Assembly (NCBI RefSeq): GCF_014333425.1
Contig: NZ_JACRYT010000019.1
Coordinates: 1-60,564 of the forward strand
DNA: 60,564 nt
Origin: Zhenpiania hominis
GTDB taxonomy: Bacteria; Bacillota; Clostridia; Peptostreptococcales; Anaerovoracaceae
Reading direction: 5' to 3'
Shown here: positions 1 through 8,085 of the stretch, piece after piece
Layout: every line of letters begins with the position of its first letter
How positions within the stretch are numbered: the first letter of the stretch is position 1
Notes under the pieces: model-generated
Told to the model about the DNA's origin: nothing
Databases searched by the model: none
Seen by the model: only the letters and a program-made list of their open reading frames with translations
Translations under genes and position numbers: made by a program

Positions 1-1
1 G

Positions 2-91
2 GACAGACTTCGAATTCATATCAAAATCAACGATGCGAAGCATTATCAGATCGACCAAACAGTTAGACAGCACAATTAAGAAAAAATAGCA
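2..91 (+). other. Possible 3' end of an upstream gene
   Basis: Two plus-strand frames are open from the window edge: one ends at a TAA at 77-79 and the other at a TAG near 89-91. Neither tail is recognisable, so the identity is unknown. The intrinsic terminator immediately downstream supports the end of a plus-strand transcript here. Nothing else is seen between the terminator and position 265. Confidence 0.3.
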
Positions 92-109
92 CATATCGAT
101 GCAAAACAC

Positions 110-154
110 AAAAGCTTGCTAACCCAGTATTTCCAAGGGATAACAAGCTTTTTT
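110..154 (+). terminator. Intrinsic terminator
   Basis: Perfect 9-bp arms AAAAGCTTG and CAAGCTTTT enclose a loop of about 25 nt and are followed by a T-rich run. It would end the gene that enters the window from the left. Confidence 0.6.
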
Positions 155-265
155 ATCTAATTAACTGTCAAAGATGGGGATATATACCACAGCGCGCGAC
201 AGCCTGTCAACAAATCCAGACATCCACCACAATCTTTTCACTCTTTGTCATCTCTTTGAAAGCAG

Positions 266-1996
266 TTATTTTTCTATTACTGGAACAATCATATTTTCAA
301 TAGCATTTCTGAGCTTTGGGTGACGGATGATAAAATGAATCGCAGGCGATTTTCCTTTGGATACCATTACCCATTCCCCCTCGTGAATGACAATTTGTAT
401 ATTCCTGAAGGCATTTGTATTTGTCAACTTTACAGAATAATTCTCATGAGTATCAGCAAATTTCTTTGTCTGTGATAAATGTTCGGTATAATCCTCATAG
501 GTATATGCGAGGTCTTTTTCGTAAAACAAACCGGACAGGCTCAAAACAGGCGGGAACTGTGAAAACTCCTCTTTCGTAAGCGACGGTATTTCATCCTCAA
601 CTGCACTGTGGGAAAGGATCGTTTCAAAATAATTTCTCTGAACCGACGCATATTCAAGAATCTGCTGTTTTTCTGTCTCTGGGATAAAATGAGCCTGCAA
701 AAAGGATATCAGATATTCCTCACTCATAGTATAAAGAGGCGGCGCAGCCAGAATGGAACGGCGATTGCCCTGCGACTTGATATCGGCAAGCAAGAACGCC
801 TTTAACTCATTGTGTGTATCCTCACGATAAATATCCATTAAAGGCAACGCTTTTTTCAGCAAATTATTTGCCAGCTTTTTATAAAAAGCAACCTCGTCCT
901 TTTGCTTGGTCAAATAATATTTCCCGTTTGCGTGACAGCCGGAAATCGCTTCGCCCGTCAGTGCGGCGCTGCCCGAAACCTTTAGCAAGTGCATAAACAC
1001 ATTATTCTGCGCGCCCTTAAGATAATACGGTGAAATCTGTCCCGTCATATACATCGGAATCCAGCTTTCAAGCCCTAACATTATATCATTAAAAGAACGG
1101 TCGATATGATGTATCTGATTAAGGTGCAGTCCCTTTTTCAACATCATTGCCATTCCGAACATCCACCGTTTCGGAAAGTCCGGGTCTTTTGCCATTTCCT
1201 CCATCGGCATATCGCTATACATAATGACGGATTCAGAGGATTTGGACAATACGGTGGCTTTCAGAAAATCAAGCTCGCTATCCATCATTTGCTTTAAACC
1301 GAAATAGCTTTTGGATGTCGGAAGCTGAAATGGAACGCTCGGCACTTTTAATTCGTCAAAATGAATTGCTCTTATGTATTCATTCAAATCAAAGGAATCA
1401 AGCTTTTGTAAAAAATCAAAAGTATAATCCTTGGATACATGAACTCCGCTTGTCAGCCATTCGGAAAGTTTTTTATGATATATGGATTCATCGGCAATAT
1501 CTTTCGGAGAACAGCCAATCAGTTCTGCAACAACAGACAATTCGTTTTCGTTCGTATAACGACGCACAATAAATCGTAAAATATCCGCAGCAAACTTCTG
1601 CGGGTCAGCCGGCTGACGCTGACCGTTTCGGATACGGGAAATATGAGACGCGTCATAATTTATACTTTTGGAAAGCTCCGAAACACTAACCGACAATACG
1701 GAGATCAGTGTGTTAAAATTGTTTCTCAACTTTTCATAATCAAAATTTTGTCTATTGGTACAAAACGGTAATAATTCATTTTCAAGTAAATCCGTGGAAA
1801 ATCCGTCAATATTCCTTTTCTCCGCAAGTTTGATCATCCCATTTATCAAGTTTGCAAGCTGTTCGCTGTCCGGAATTCTTTCGCCGCTGCGGTAACGGGA
1901 AAGTGTTGCGGCGGAAAGTCCGGAGCTTTCCGCCAAATCCTTTGCGGTACAATCCAAACGGATGATACATTCGTTTAATTTATCCTTAAAATCCAT
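266..1996 (-). CDS. Double XRE-type helix-turn-helix protein, function unknown
   Basis: A 576-aa cytoplasmic protein with two XRE-like DNA-binding segments. The first is at about residues 5-60 (LAESSGLSAATLSRYRSGER) and the second at about 85-145 (SELSKSINYDASHISRIRNG). The remaining 430 residues are not recognisable, lack membrane segments and look helical. I chose the internal ATG at 1996 because GAGGTGA lies 7 bases before it; the longer frame to 2020 has no such site. The gene is divergent from the secreted-protein gene at 2194. A regulatory role is inferred from the HTHs only; targets are unknown. Similar large two-HTH proteins of unknown function exist in gut Bacillota. Confidence 0.75.
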   Translation of the reverse strand: MDFKDKLNECIIRLDCTAKDLAESSGLSAATLSRYRSGERIPDSEQLANLINGMIKLAEKRNIDGFSTDLLENELLPFCTNRQNFDYEKLRNNFNTLISVLSVSVSELSKSINYDASHISRIRNGQRQPADPQKFAADILRFIVRRYTNENELSVVAELIGCSPKDIADESIYHKKLSEWLTSGVHVSKDYTFDFLQKLDSFDLNEYIRAIHFDELKVPSVPFQLPTSKSYFGLKQMMDSELDFLKATVLSKSSESVIMYSDMPMEEMAKDPDFPKRWMFGMAMMLKKGLHLNQIHHIDRSFNDIMLGLESWIPMYMTGQISPYYLKGAQNNVFMHLLKVSGSAALTGEAISGCHANGKYYLTKQKDEVAFYKKLANNLLKKALPLMDIYREDTHNELKAFLLADIKSQGNRRSILAAPPLYTMSEEYLISFLQAHFIPETEKQQILEYASVQRNYFETILSHSAVEDEIPSLTKEEFSQFPPVLSLSGLFYEKDLAYTYEDYTEHLSQTKKFADTHENYSVKLTNTNAFRNIQIVIHEGEWVMVSKGKSPAIHFIIRHPKLRNAIENMIVPVIEK

Positions 1997-2193
1997 CTTT
2001 GTCACCTCATTTGTATTCAACTATATAAACAGTCTAACGAAAAATGGTAATAAATCAATAAAAAACCAACGGGATTTCCGCGTTGACAATGGCAAATGCA
2101 GAAACAATCTTTCGTTCATTGTTTGAGTTGATTATACTAAAGTCAAAGTAAATTTTAAAGAACATTGAAAATCTTACAGAGGAGGAAACGAAA

Positions 2194-3630
2194 ATGGAAA
2201 GACAAAAGAAAGGGAAGCGTTTGATTTCATTAACCGTGTGTCTTCTGATGGTGGCAACATTGATGCTTCCGATGAACGTATCAAGAGCCAGTGCAACAAC
2301 ATTACAGAATCCAAGAACCGCATCGGACGGAGTGGTTACCTGGGACTGCGTATACTTCGGACATTATCCGCAAAGTTCCGATGGAAAGGGCGGATTCAAA
2401 AACGACCCGATCAGATGGCGGGTTTTGTGGGTACAGGGAAATGAAGCCTTCTTGTTCGCAGATAAAATTCTGGATATAGGTATTCCATACAATCAGGATA
2501 AAACCTTTCCGGATCTGACTTGGAAAACCTGCACCATACGAAGCTGGCTGAATGGATATGGAGGTAACTCCAATCTGAATGAAGCCGACTATACTTCAGA
2601 CAACTTTATCAACCGCGCCTTTACAGCCAATGAACAGATTGCAATTCTGCAAAAGACAATTGAAAACGCAGATAATCCAGGATATCACAGCGTAGGCGGG
2701 AATCCAACTTCAGACAAGTTATTTCTCCCATCCATTGGAGAAATGAAAACCACGTATTATGGATTTTCGGCGGACTATTATAGCAGTGATAGTAGAGAAA
2801 CGGTGATGACAGCATACACAGCGCATAAAAGCGAAGCGCTATTCGGCCCAAGCGAAAGTAACAGTAACGGATACTGGCTGCGTTCGCCGGGTTCCGTCAG
2901 TGATAAGGCCGCAAGCATCAACCTCGCGGGTTTAATCAACCTGAATGGCAGTTGGGCCACCCATAATTATGACGGCTTGCGACCGGCTTTGTATTTAAAT
3001 CTGAACTCGGATCTCTGGTCCTATGCCGGAGTAGCAACTTCGAGGGATCATTGGGATCAGCCGACCCCAACACCCTCAGAACCGACAGCGCCTATCACAA
3101 AAGTTTCACAGACCATTACAGCAAAATCCTTCACGAAAACTTACGGCAATAAGGCATTTAGCCTGGGAGCGAAAGCCAAAACAAAACTGTCCTATCAATC
3201 CAGCAACACGAAAGTGGCAACAGTCAGCAGCACCGGAAATGTTACCCTGAAAGGACCGGGAAAGGCAACTATTACCATCACCGCTGCGGCCACCAGCCAG
3301 TATAACAGTGCGACCAAGAAGATCACCATCACGGTAAAGCCAAAGAAAGCAGTGCTGAAAAAAGCAAAATCCACGAAAAAACGCACGCTCAAAGTGATGT
3401 GGAAGCGGGATACAAAAGCGACAGGCTATCAGGTTGTGATTGCTCAGAATAAAAATTTCAAAAAAGGCAAGAAGACTGCTCTGATTAAGAAGAACAAGAC
3501 CACTTCCAAGACCTTCAAGAAGCTGAAGAGCAGGAAGAACTATTACTATAAAGTACGGGCATACAAGCAGGTTGGCAACACTAAGATTTATGGAGCCTAC
3601 AGCAAGGCGAAACAGATTAAAGTAAGATAA
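2194..3630 (+). CDS. Secreted DUF6273 / Ig-like / FN3 protein
   Basis: A 478-aa exported protein. Residues 1-34 form a signal peptide (basic start, hydrophobic stretch, ASA). Residues 45-275 match the DUF6273 type fold (YFGHYPQ near the start, RWRVLW, SWLNGYG, YWLRSPG, LRPALYLN). A proline/threonine linker (TPTPSEPT) leads to a bacterial Ig-like (Big2-type) repeat at about 300-380, with LSYQSSNTKVATVSS. A lysine-rich FN3-like domain ends the protein. The start follows AGAGGAGG with good spacing. No sortase signal or membrane anchor is visible, so it is probably released or held by charge. Its function is unknown; binding or adhesion is an inference from the domains. Confidence 0.85.
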   Translation: MERQKKGKRLISLTVCLLMVATLMLPMNVSRASATTLQNPRTASDGVVTWDCVYFGHYPQSSDGKGGFKNDPIRWRVLWVQGNEAFLFADKILDIGIPYNQDKTFPDLTWKTCTIRSWLNGYGGNSNLNEADYTSDNFINRAFTANEQIAILQKTIENADNPGYHSVGGNPTSDKLFLPSIGEMKTTYYGFSADYYSSDSRETVMTAYTAHKSEALFGPSESNSNGYWLRSPGSVSDKAASINLAGLINLNGSWATHNYDGLRPALYLNLNSDLWSYAGVATSRDHWDQPTPTPSEPTAPITKVSQTITAKSFTKTYGNKAFSLGAKAKTKLSYQSSNTKVATVSSTGNVTLKGPGKATITITAAATSQYNSATKKITITVKPKKAVLKKAKSTKKRTLKVMWKRDTKATGYQVVIAQNKNFKKGKKTALIKKNKTTSKTFKKLKSRKNYYYKVRAYKQVGNTKIYGAYSKAKQIKVR

Positions 3631-3679
3631 GTATCGTTAAGGTTATTCAATTTTTCAAGAAAATACAATGTAAAAAATG

Positions 3680-3735
3680 AGGCTGTTGTATTGACGAATT
3701 TTGATCGTTAATGCGACAGCCTTTTACTTTTTTTA
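3680..3735 (+). terminator. Intrinsic terminator of the DUF6273 gene
   Basis: AGGCTGT and ACAGCCT arms are separated by about 29 nt and followed by TTTTACTTTTTTT, about 50 bp after the stop codon. Confidence 0.6.
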
Positions 3736-3830
3736 CGTTGACTTGGTACGCCATTTCAGGTGGATTTTACATCAACCCACGATAATTTGTGATATTTTAT
3801 AAAGCCAGTATATATTGAAAATCAGCATTT

Positions 3831-4013
3831 TTACCGTATCTGGCGAATATCATAAGGCGTGTTCTGATAAACATAGTAATTGAGCCAGTTTGAAAACAGC
3901 AGGTTGGCGTGAGCACGCCACCGGAAAAGGATCTCCTGTTCCGGATCATCATCTTTGAAATAATTGGCCGGCACCTGAATGTCCATTCCCTTTTTCACAT
4001 CACGGAAATATTC
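3831..4013 (-). pseudogene. metA: 3' fragment of homoserine O-acyltransferase (metA)
   Basis: The minus strand encodes the last 60 or so residues of a MetA-type homoserine O-succinyl/acetyltransferase: [11 protein letters not shown], the family-typical [17 protein letters not shown] and TPYD, ending in TAA at 3831. The intact enzyme is about 305 aa and acylates homoserine in methionine synthesis. The first 80 percent, including the catalytic Cys region, is missing. The coding sequence joins directly, in another frame, to an MFS transporter fragment, so the junction at about 4013 is a deletion or rearrangement scar. Confidence 0.8.
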
Positions 4014-4421
4014 TCCAGCCGGAAGACTGAATCACCGCATTCAGCACAGGAAGCAGGATTAGTCCTCCCAGACCGCTTCCGATAAAGGTAAACCCCCTGA
4101 CCGTACCTCTGATTTTCCCTCCGAACCAGTTGTTGATAATGATCGACACCGGAAGAACCGTACAATTTGAGAATCCCACCCCCAGCAATACGGCACCGAC
4201 ATAAAACCAGGAAATACTTCCCGCATTGGCAAGGATAACATATCCTGCCACTGAGCAAAGGGCAGAGATCACCATAATCAGCTTGATATTTCCCTGCGCC
4301 ATGCGCTTTCCAAAATACGCGGTTACGATTACGCTGCAGACCGTGAGAATTGTCTGATACATGACAAACTGCGCCCGATCCACCATTTCAAACTGGGAGA
4401 TTGGACTTTCCCAAAGTTAAA
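4000..4421 (-). pseudogene. MFS transporter fragment
   Basis: The longest ATG frame gives 128 aa (start 4386), but the similarity-like reading is open to a TAA about 30 bases further upstream. Visible are transmembrane stretches such as TILTVCSVIVTAYFGKRM, GAVLLGVGFSNC and [19 protein letters not shown], typical of the N-terminal half of major facilitator transporters. The N-terminal 30-40 residues and the whole second half are absent. The 3' side runs into the metA tail; the 5' side stops at the palindrome next to the mobile element. It is not functional. Confidence 0.7.
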
Positions 4422-4425
4422 GATA
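4415..4425 (+). repeat. Left arm of palindrome split by the mobile element
   Basis: AGTTAAAGATA; its exact inverse lies at 11043-11053. With the outer TTTCCC/GGGAAA pairs the arms match at 17 of 19 positions. Confidence 0.7.
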
Positions 4426-4481
4426 CCACATCAATCCCACGCTGACTTTTGCTCAACTGATACAGCCGGAGGGCTGGATAA

Positions 4482-4534
4482 CAAGAAAAGGCGGTATGCG
4501 CCCCGTGGAGGGGGTAGCGTACCGCCTTTTCTTG
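4482..4534. terminator. Strong bidirectional hairpin at the element's left end
   Basis: Perfect 15-bp arms CAAGAAAAGGCGGTA and TACCGCCTTTTCTTG with a GC-rich inner stem. The A/T-rich ends allow termination on either strand. It would insulate the element from flanking transcription. Confidence 0.6.
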
Positions 4535-4773
4535 TGGGGGTTTCCAAAGGGGGCAACGCCCCCATTTGGCACACGACTTTGCAAAGCAAAGTGTAGTGTG
4601 TTATACGCTCTGTCGGCGTTGCCGTGAAAATGCCGTTGCCGCCGGGGAGGGCAAGGGCATTTGAAGCGGCAGGAAAACAGGGCTGTGCTTGCGTGGCGTG
4701 GAGCCGCAAGCGCAGGTCTGGTTTCATCGGCAGACAGGGCGTATATGAAAGCCCCGTCCCTCGTCCTACGCTC

Positions 4774-4802
4774 CAACTTGTGGACAAAGTGTCCCGAAGT
4801 TG
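4774..4802. repeat. Imperfect second copy of the TGTCCCGAAGT palindrome
   Basis: Arms CAACTTGTGGACA and TGTCCCGAAGTTG with a 3-nt centre; two mismatches relative to a perfect palindrome, and the right arm is identical to that at 6881-6891. Confidence 0.5.
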
Positions 4803-5134
4803 TGACCACACTCCCGGAAAAGTAGCAGGACAGCGGGCAACTGTCAAGGCTGAAATGAACGGATTTACACCCGGCCTTGACCGCCGCCCGCCGTCCCGCT
4901 AAATGGGTGGACAAGGCGGCCAATCCCCCAAAGTGCTTGGCCGCCTCTTTCTGATTTTGGAGCGTTTCTTTTCTAAAAATTGAAATGGGCGGGAAGCCAT
5001 TTTAGGGCTTTCCCGCCTTGATTGCCCATCAGCAAAGACAGGCGGGACTGTCAACGGCGGCGCATGAAATGCGCCGTTCATCTTGACCGTTGACTGCCTC
5101 GGCAGGCTTTGCTATTGAGAAAACAATAGTTATC

Positions 5135-5752
5135 TTACATCTTATCTTTTTTACAAACTACGCAGAGCCAGCCTTTTTTATTTTTGTGTATTTTTATGTC
5201 TGTAAAACCAGCACCCTCTAAAGATTTTTTTACTTGTTCAGAATTGTATATTTTCATTCCTTGTATAATCTTAGTCCACTTTTCTTCTTTGGAATTTTCA
5301 CCATTTGATTCGTTGCAAATCATAAAAGTTCCGCTGCCTTTCAAAACTCGATATACTTGCTTAAATGCCTCATTAATATCAGACCAAAAATATATTGTTT
5401 CAAACGCAGTAATTATATCAAAAGTTTCATTTCCGAAAGGAAGTTTCATTACATTACCTTGCAAGATTTCGCAACGCTTATTTTCTATTTCTTCCTTATT
5501 GATTTTTTGGGATTTTATTACACTAATTTCTGAATAATCAATACCAGTCACTTTGCCGTATGGAGTTTTTGCCAATAGCCTTTTTACATTTGCTCCACCG
5601 CCACACCCAATATCCAGACATATGTAATTATTTCTAATTTCTATATGCGTAAATCCCCATTCAGCCATAGATGAATGTCCCGTATTCATCATATTAACCA
5701 TAATTTTGCCGCCAATCCCTTTGGGCTTACAAGTATTTTGAAAAAAAGACAT
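5135..5752 (-). CDS. Class I SAM-dependent methyltransferase (cargo gene)
   Basis: A 205-aa soluble methyltransferase. The SAM-binding motif I is LDIGCGGGAN at about residues 47-56, followed by the acidic VTGIDYS strand and the motif FDIITAFETIYFW at about 110-122. Family: Methyltransf_11/25-type; substrate unknown. The start at 5752 follows GGAGCATT; a downstream start at VNMMNTGHSS is possible. It has its own promoter (5791-5819). The gene is clearly more AT-rich than the GC-rich backbone of the element, so it was probably acquired separately as cargo. A role in modifying a drug or small metabolite is speculation. Confidence 0.8.
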   Translation of the reverse strand: MSFFQNTCKPKGIGGKIMVNMMNTGHSSMAEWGFTHIEIRNNYICLDIGCGGGANVKRLLAKTPYGKVTGIDYSEISVIKSQKINKEEIENKRCEILQGNVMKLPFGNETFDIITAFETIYFWSDINEAFKQVYRVLKGSGTFMICNESNGENSKEEKWTKIIQGMKIYNSEQVKKSLEGAGFTDIKIHKNKKGWLCVVCKKDKM

Positions 5753-5790
5753 GCATAATGCTCCTTTCGTGGTTAGCTTTAACTAACTGC

Positions 5791-5819
5791 ATTATATCAC
5801 ATTTTCTTTTTGCGGACAA
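5791..5819 (-). promoter_or_regulatory. Promoter of the methyltransferase gene
   Basis: On the minus strand TTGTCC, 17-bp spacer, TATAAT. Just downstream GTTAG and CTAAC form a short inverted repeat (5772-5787) in the transcript start region, a possible operator. Confidence 0.6.
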
Positions 5820-5847
5820 CGAGAATTTTATTTTCTTTTTTTTATGA

Positions 5848-6648
5848 TTACTTTCCCACCTGCTCAATCATCTTCTTCGCTAACTGCTGGAACAGGTCGG
5901 CAGTTTCGTTGTCCATCGGCGCAAGCTGTCCGATCTGTCCGGCAACCATCGCCGCTACATCGTCAATGGAAAGCGGGTTTTGTTTCTGCTCCGCCAGTGC
6001 GTCCTGCATGGCTTGGAACATAGCGGCGGTCACAGCTTCTCCCGGCTGTTCCCCGTTGTCAATGTCTTTCTTAATATCCCGCAGGATAGTGAGGAACACA
6101 TTTTTGATTTTCTCAATCTCCGCTTCATGTTCCCCCATCTTTTGGGCGTTCAAAAGCTGTAAATCCTGCTTTGCTTCCGCCCGGTGTTCCGGGTGTTCTT
6201 TCATCAGGTCGGACAGGGAAGCCGTTGCTATCTCGATAAGCTGGTTTCGTGCCATTATCCCCTTTGCCGCCGTGTCCTGAAAATAAATCCGTATCAAATC
6301 TATCAGCTTGGGAAAATTCCTGTGTTCCAACAGGCGGTTGAGAATTTGCACATCAACAGCACCCGTCACAAGCCCCCTCACGGCTCCCTCGGACAAGCCT
6401 AATTCAGAAATATCGTAGCTTTTACGGACGCTCACGGTGGACAAGCCCAGTATGTAGTCTGTCGATACCTTAAATTCCTTTGCCACACCCATGAGAATAT
6501 CACTGCTGACCGTTCTCGTTTCGCCGTTGACAATGCGGCTCAACTGGGAAGCGGAAACGCCTATCTTCTCCGCAAGCTCCTTTTGTGTGATGTGGTTCCC
6601 GTTGCATAAATCGGAAATCCGCTGTCCGGGTGTTCCGGGTAAAGCCAT
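5848..6648 (-). CDS. XRE-family repressor of the element
   Basis: A 266-aa DNA-binding protein: an N-terminal XRE HTH at residues 10-65 (TQKELAEKIGVSASQLSRIV) and a C-terminal helical domain of about 190 residues, with no membrane segment. The ATG at 6648 follows GGAGGTG with 7-bp spacing and beats the longer frame to 6669. Its promoter contains a perfect ATTGCA palindrome over the -35 box, so autoregulation is likely. It faces away from the mobilization genes and probably controls them through the 6670-6986 intergenic region. This placement and size are common in Tn4451/Tn1549-like elements. Confidence 0.8.
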   Translation of the reverse strand: MALPGTPGQRISDLCNGNHITQKELAEKIGVSASQLSRIVNGETRTVSSDILMGVAKEFKVSTDYILGLSTVSVRKSYDISELGLSEGAVRGLVTGAVDVQILNRLLEHRNFPKLIDLIRIYFQDTAAKGIMARNQLIEIATASLSDLMKEHPEHRAEAKQDLQLLNAQKMGEHEAEIEKIKNVFLTILRDIKKDIDNGEQPGEAVTAAMFQAMQDALAEQKQNPLSIDDVAAMVAGQIGQLAPMDNETADLFQQLAKKMIEQVGK

Positions 6649-6675
6649 AGATACGCACCTCCTCCGCATACTTCC

Positions 6676-6703
6676 ATTATACAGAATGATTGCAAAAATG
6701 CAA
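6676..6703 (-). promoter_or_regulatory. Promoter of the XRE repressor gene
   Basis: Minus-strand TTGCAT, 16-bp spacer, TATAAT. The -35 lies inside the operator palindrome 6689-6704. Confidence 0.65.
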
Positions 6704-6760
6704 TTTCCAAAGTGTAAACTTCATCAAAATGCAATTCTCGCAAAATTCCGGGGATTGCAT
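6689..6760. promoter_or_regulatory. Repeated ATTGCA operator sites
   Basis: A perfect palindrome ATTGCA-AAAA-TGCAAT at 6689-6704, with further half sites TGCAAT at 6730-6735 and ATTGCAT at 6754-6760. They lie between the divergent repressor and mobilization genes and are the likely binding sites of the XRE protein. Confidence 0.5.
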
Positions 6761-6866
6761 TTTTTTCGTGTAGACTTAGGGTAGTTCATCGATGGACAGC
6801 ACCTTGAAAACAGAATGACCGTCCGAAAAGGAATACCCCGGCTGGGGAAGCACCGCAAGGAGCCGG

Positions 6867-6891
6867 ACTTCGGGACAAAATGTCCCGAAGT
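6867..6891. repeat. Perfect 11-bp palindrome ACTTCGGGACA-AAA-TGTCCCGAAGT
   Basis: It lies in the intergenic region of the element. An imperfect copy with the same spacing sits at 4774-4802 near the left end. Two copies inside one element suggest a binding site for an element-encoded protein or a structured transfer/replication site. Confidence 0.6.
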
Positions 6892-6986
6892 TGCGGGGAG
6901 CGTGCCAACGCCGGAACACGCCGCAGAAATGGGGCAGGAAACCTTTTCGGGGAGAACGGCAACGGAAAGCAAAATGGAGGGAACGC

Positions 6987-7400
6987 ATGAGAGATAACCC
7001 CTATAAAGACTTGCCGCCACTGGAACGCAGGCCGGACGGTTCCCTTTACCGCATGACACCGGCGCAGAGAAAACAGGCGGCCAGCCTGATACGCCGGGAG
7101 TGCAGTTGCTGTGAGGACGGCAACTGCATTGTCCTTGATGATGGGGACACCTGCACCTGCCCGCAGACGATTTCTTTCTCGGTCTGCTGTAAGTGGTTCC
7201 GCTGGGCGGTCTTGCCGCTGGACGGGACGCTGGAAGCGGAAATTTTCCGGGATAAGGACTTGAAACGCTGTGCGGTCTGCGGCGGTGTGTTCGTCCCCAA
7301 ATCCAACCGGGCAAAATACTGCCCCGGCTGTGCCGCCAGAGTTCACAGGCGGCAGAAAACCGAAAGTGAACGGAAAAGGAGGTCTGCTGTGGACAGTTAG
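6987..7400 (+). CDS. Cysteine-rich (VLP-type) mobile-element protein
   Basis: A 137-aa soluble protein with two cysteine clusters: RRECSCCEDGNC...CTCPQ at about 33-56 and CAVCGG...YCPGCA at about 98-120, which resembles a zinc ribbon. Proteins of this kind, annotated as cysteine-rich VLP domain proteins, occur next to RepA and MobV genes in gut mobile elements; their role is unknown. I chose the ATG at 6987 because GGAGG precedes it by 6 bases. It opens the plus-strand mobilization cluster. Confidence 0.75.
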   Translation: MRDNPYKDLPPLERRPDGSLYRMTPAQRKQAASLIRRECSCCEDGNCIVLDDGDTCTCPQTISFSVCCKWFRWAVLPLDGTLEAEIFRDKDLKRCAVCGGVFVPKSNRAKYCPGCAARVHRRQKTESERKRRSAVDS

Positions 7401-7511
7401 GAGCGAAAAAAGCCTTGATTTATCAGGCTTTGCAAGCCCCAAACCGGGGCAGGTGGTATAAAGTATCGCCCGCCCCGGAAAACGGGCTTCTAACCGTCCA
7501 CAAAACGAACT

Positions 7512-7907
7512 ATGACAAATACCATCTATATCCACCAGCCGGAAAAGGCGTTCAGCTTCACCCGGCTCCCGAATTTTCTCTTTGAAGCCCCCACATTCAA
7601 GCCCCTGTCCAACGAGGCAAAGGTTCTGTACGCCTTTATCCTGCACCGGACAGAGTTATCCCGCAAGAATGAGTGGGCGGATGACTGCGGACGGATTTTC
7701 CTGTATTACCCTATCTGTGAAGTGGTTGACCTGCTCCACTGTGGGCGGCAGAAAGCGGTGAACACCCTGCGGGAACTGCAATACGCCGGACTGGTGGAGA
7801 TCCAGAAGCAGGGCTGTGGAAAACCCAACCGCATTTTCCCAAAATCCTATGAAGCGGTTCCAAACACCGACTTCAAGAAATCCCGTTCTGGTACGCCGGA
7901 GGACTGA
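7512..7907 (+). CDS. Replication initiator RepA, N-terminal domain only
   Basis: A 131-aa product with the RepA_N-type beginning (FTRLPNFLFEAPTFKPLSNEAK) and a winged-helix-like segment (CGRQKAVNTLRELQYAGLVEI). Full RepA proteins of this class run to about 250-350 aa; this one stops at SGTPED. Reading on past the TGA gives KYENRT-like codons, as found in longer relatives, so the C-terminal part seems to have decayed into the direct repeats at 7920-7957. It may no longer drive replication, or the short form may be enough for the element. Confidence 0.7.
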   Translation: MTNTIYIHQPEKAFSFTRLPNFLFEAPTFKPLSNEAKVLYAFILHRTELSRKNEWADDCGRIFLYYPICEVVDLLHCGRQKAVNTLRELQYAGLVEIQKQGCGKPNRIFPKSYEAVPNTDFKKSRSGTPED

Positions 7908-7910
7908 AAA

Positions 7911-7957
7911 CCGTACTCATGAAGTACGGAAACCGCCCCCTTGAAGTACGAAAACCG
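7911..7957 (+). repeat. Inverted plus direct repeats upstream of the relaxase (oriT/iteron candidate)
   Basis: CCGTACT-CATGA-AGTACGG forms a perfect hairpin (7911-7929). TGAAGTACGGAAACCG (7920-7935) is repeated as TGAAGTACGAAAACCG (7942-7957), spaced 22 bp. Mob/Pre relaxases act on short inverted repeats just upstream of their genes, which fits; it may equally be repA coding residue. Confidence 0.4.
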
Positions 7958-8085
7958 GACGGTATATAGAAATACAAAGATTAAAATGATCTATTTATAT
8001 CCATTCCTATCGTATCAGAGATAATTCCGGCGGGATTTTCCCTGTGGAAAACCCCGGATAGGAAAGGAATGGGGAAAGGAGCAGA

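Larger units (their letters stand above)
4428..5134. other. Non-coding left end of the element, rich in strong hairpins
   Basis: Open frames here have no ribosome site or recognisable protein. The stretch holds several strong inverted repeats: 4482-4534 (15-bp arms), 4915-4945 (GGCGGCCAA/TTGGCCGCC), 4988-5017 (GGCGGGAAGCC with GGCTTTCCCGCC) and 5058-5076 (CGGCGCAT/ATGCGCCG), and an imperfect copy (4774-4802) of the palindrome at 6867-6891. These could be terminators guarding the element end, recombinase sites or replication/transfer sites. Confidence 0.5.

Noticed and set aside
4431..4923. Long minus-strand frames (138 and 156 aa) and an opposing plus frame at the left end of the element
   Set aside because: GC-rich frames without ribosome sites or recognisable motifs, lying over strong hairpins.
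6724..7646. Long minus-strand frames opposite the cysteine-rich protein and repA
   Set aside because: Shadows of GC-rich coding DNA on the plus strand; low-complexity content and no start signals.
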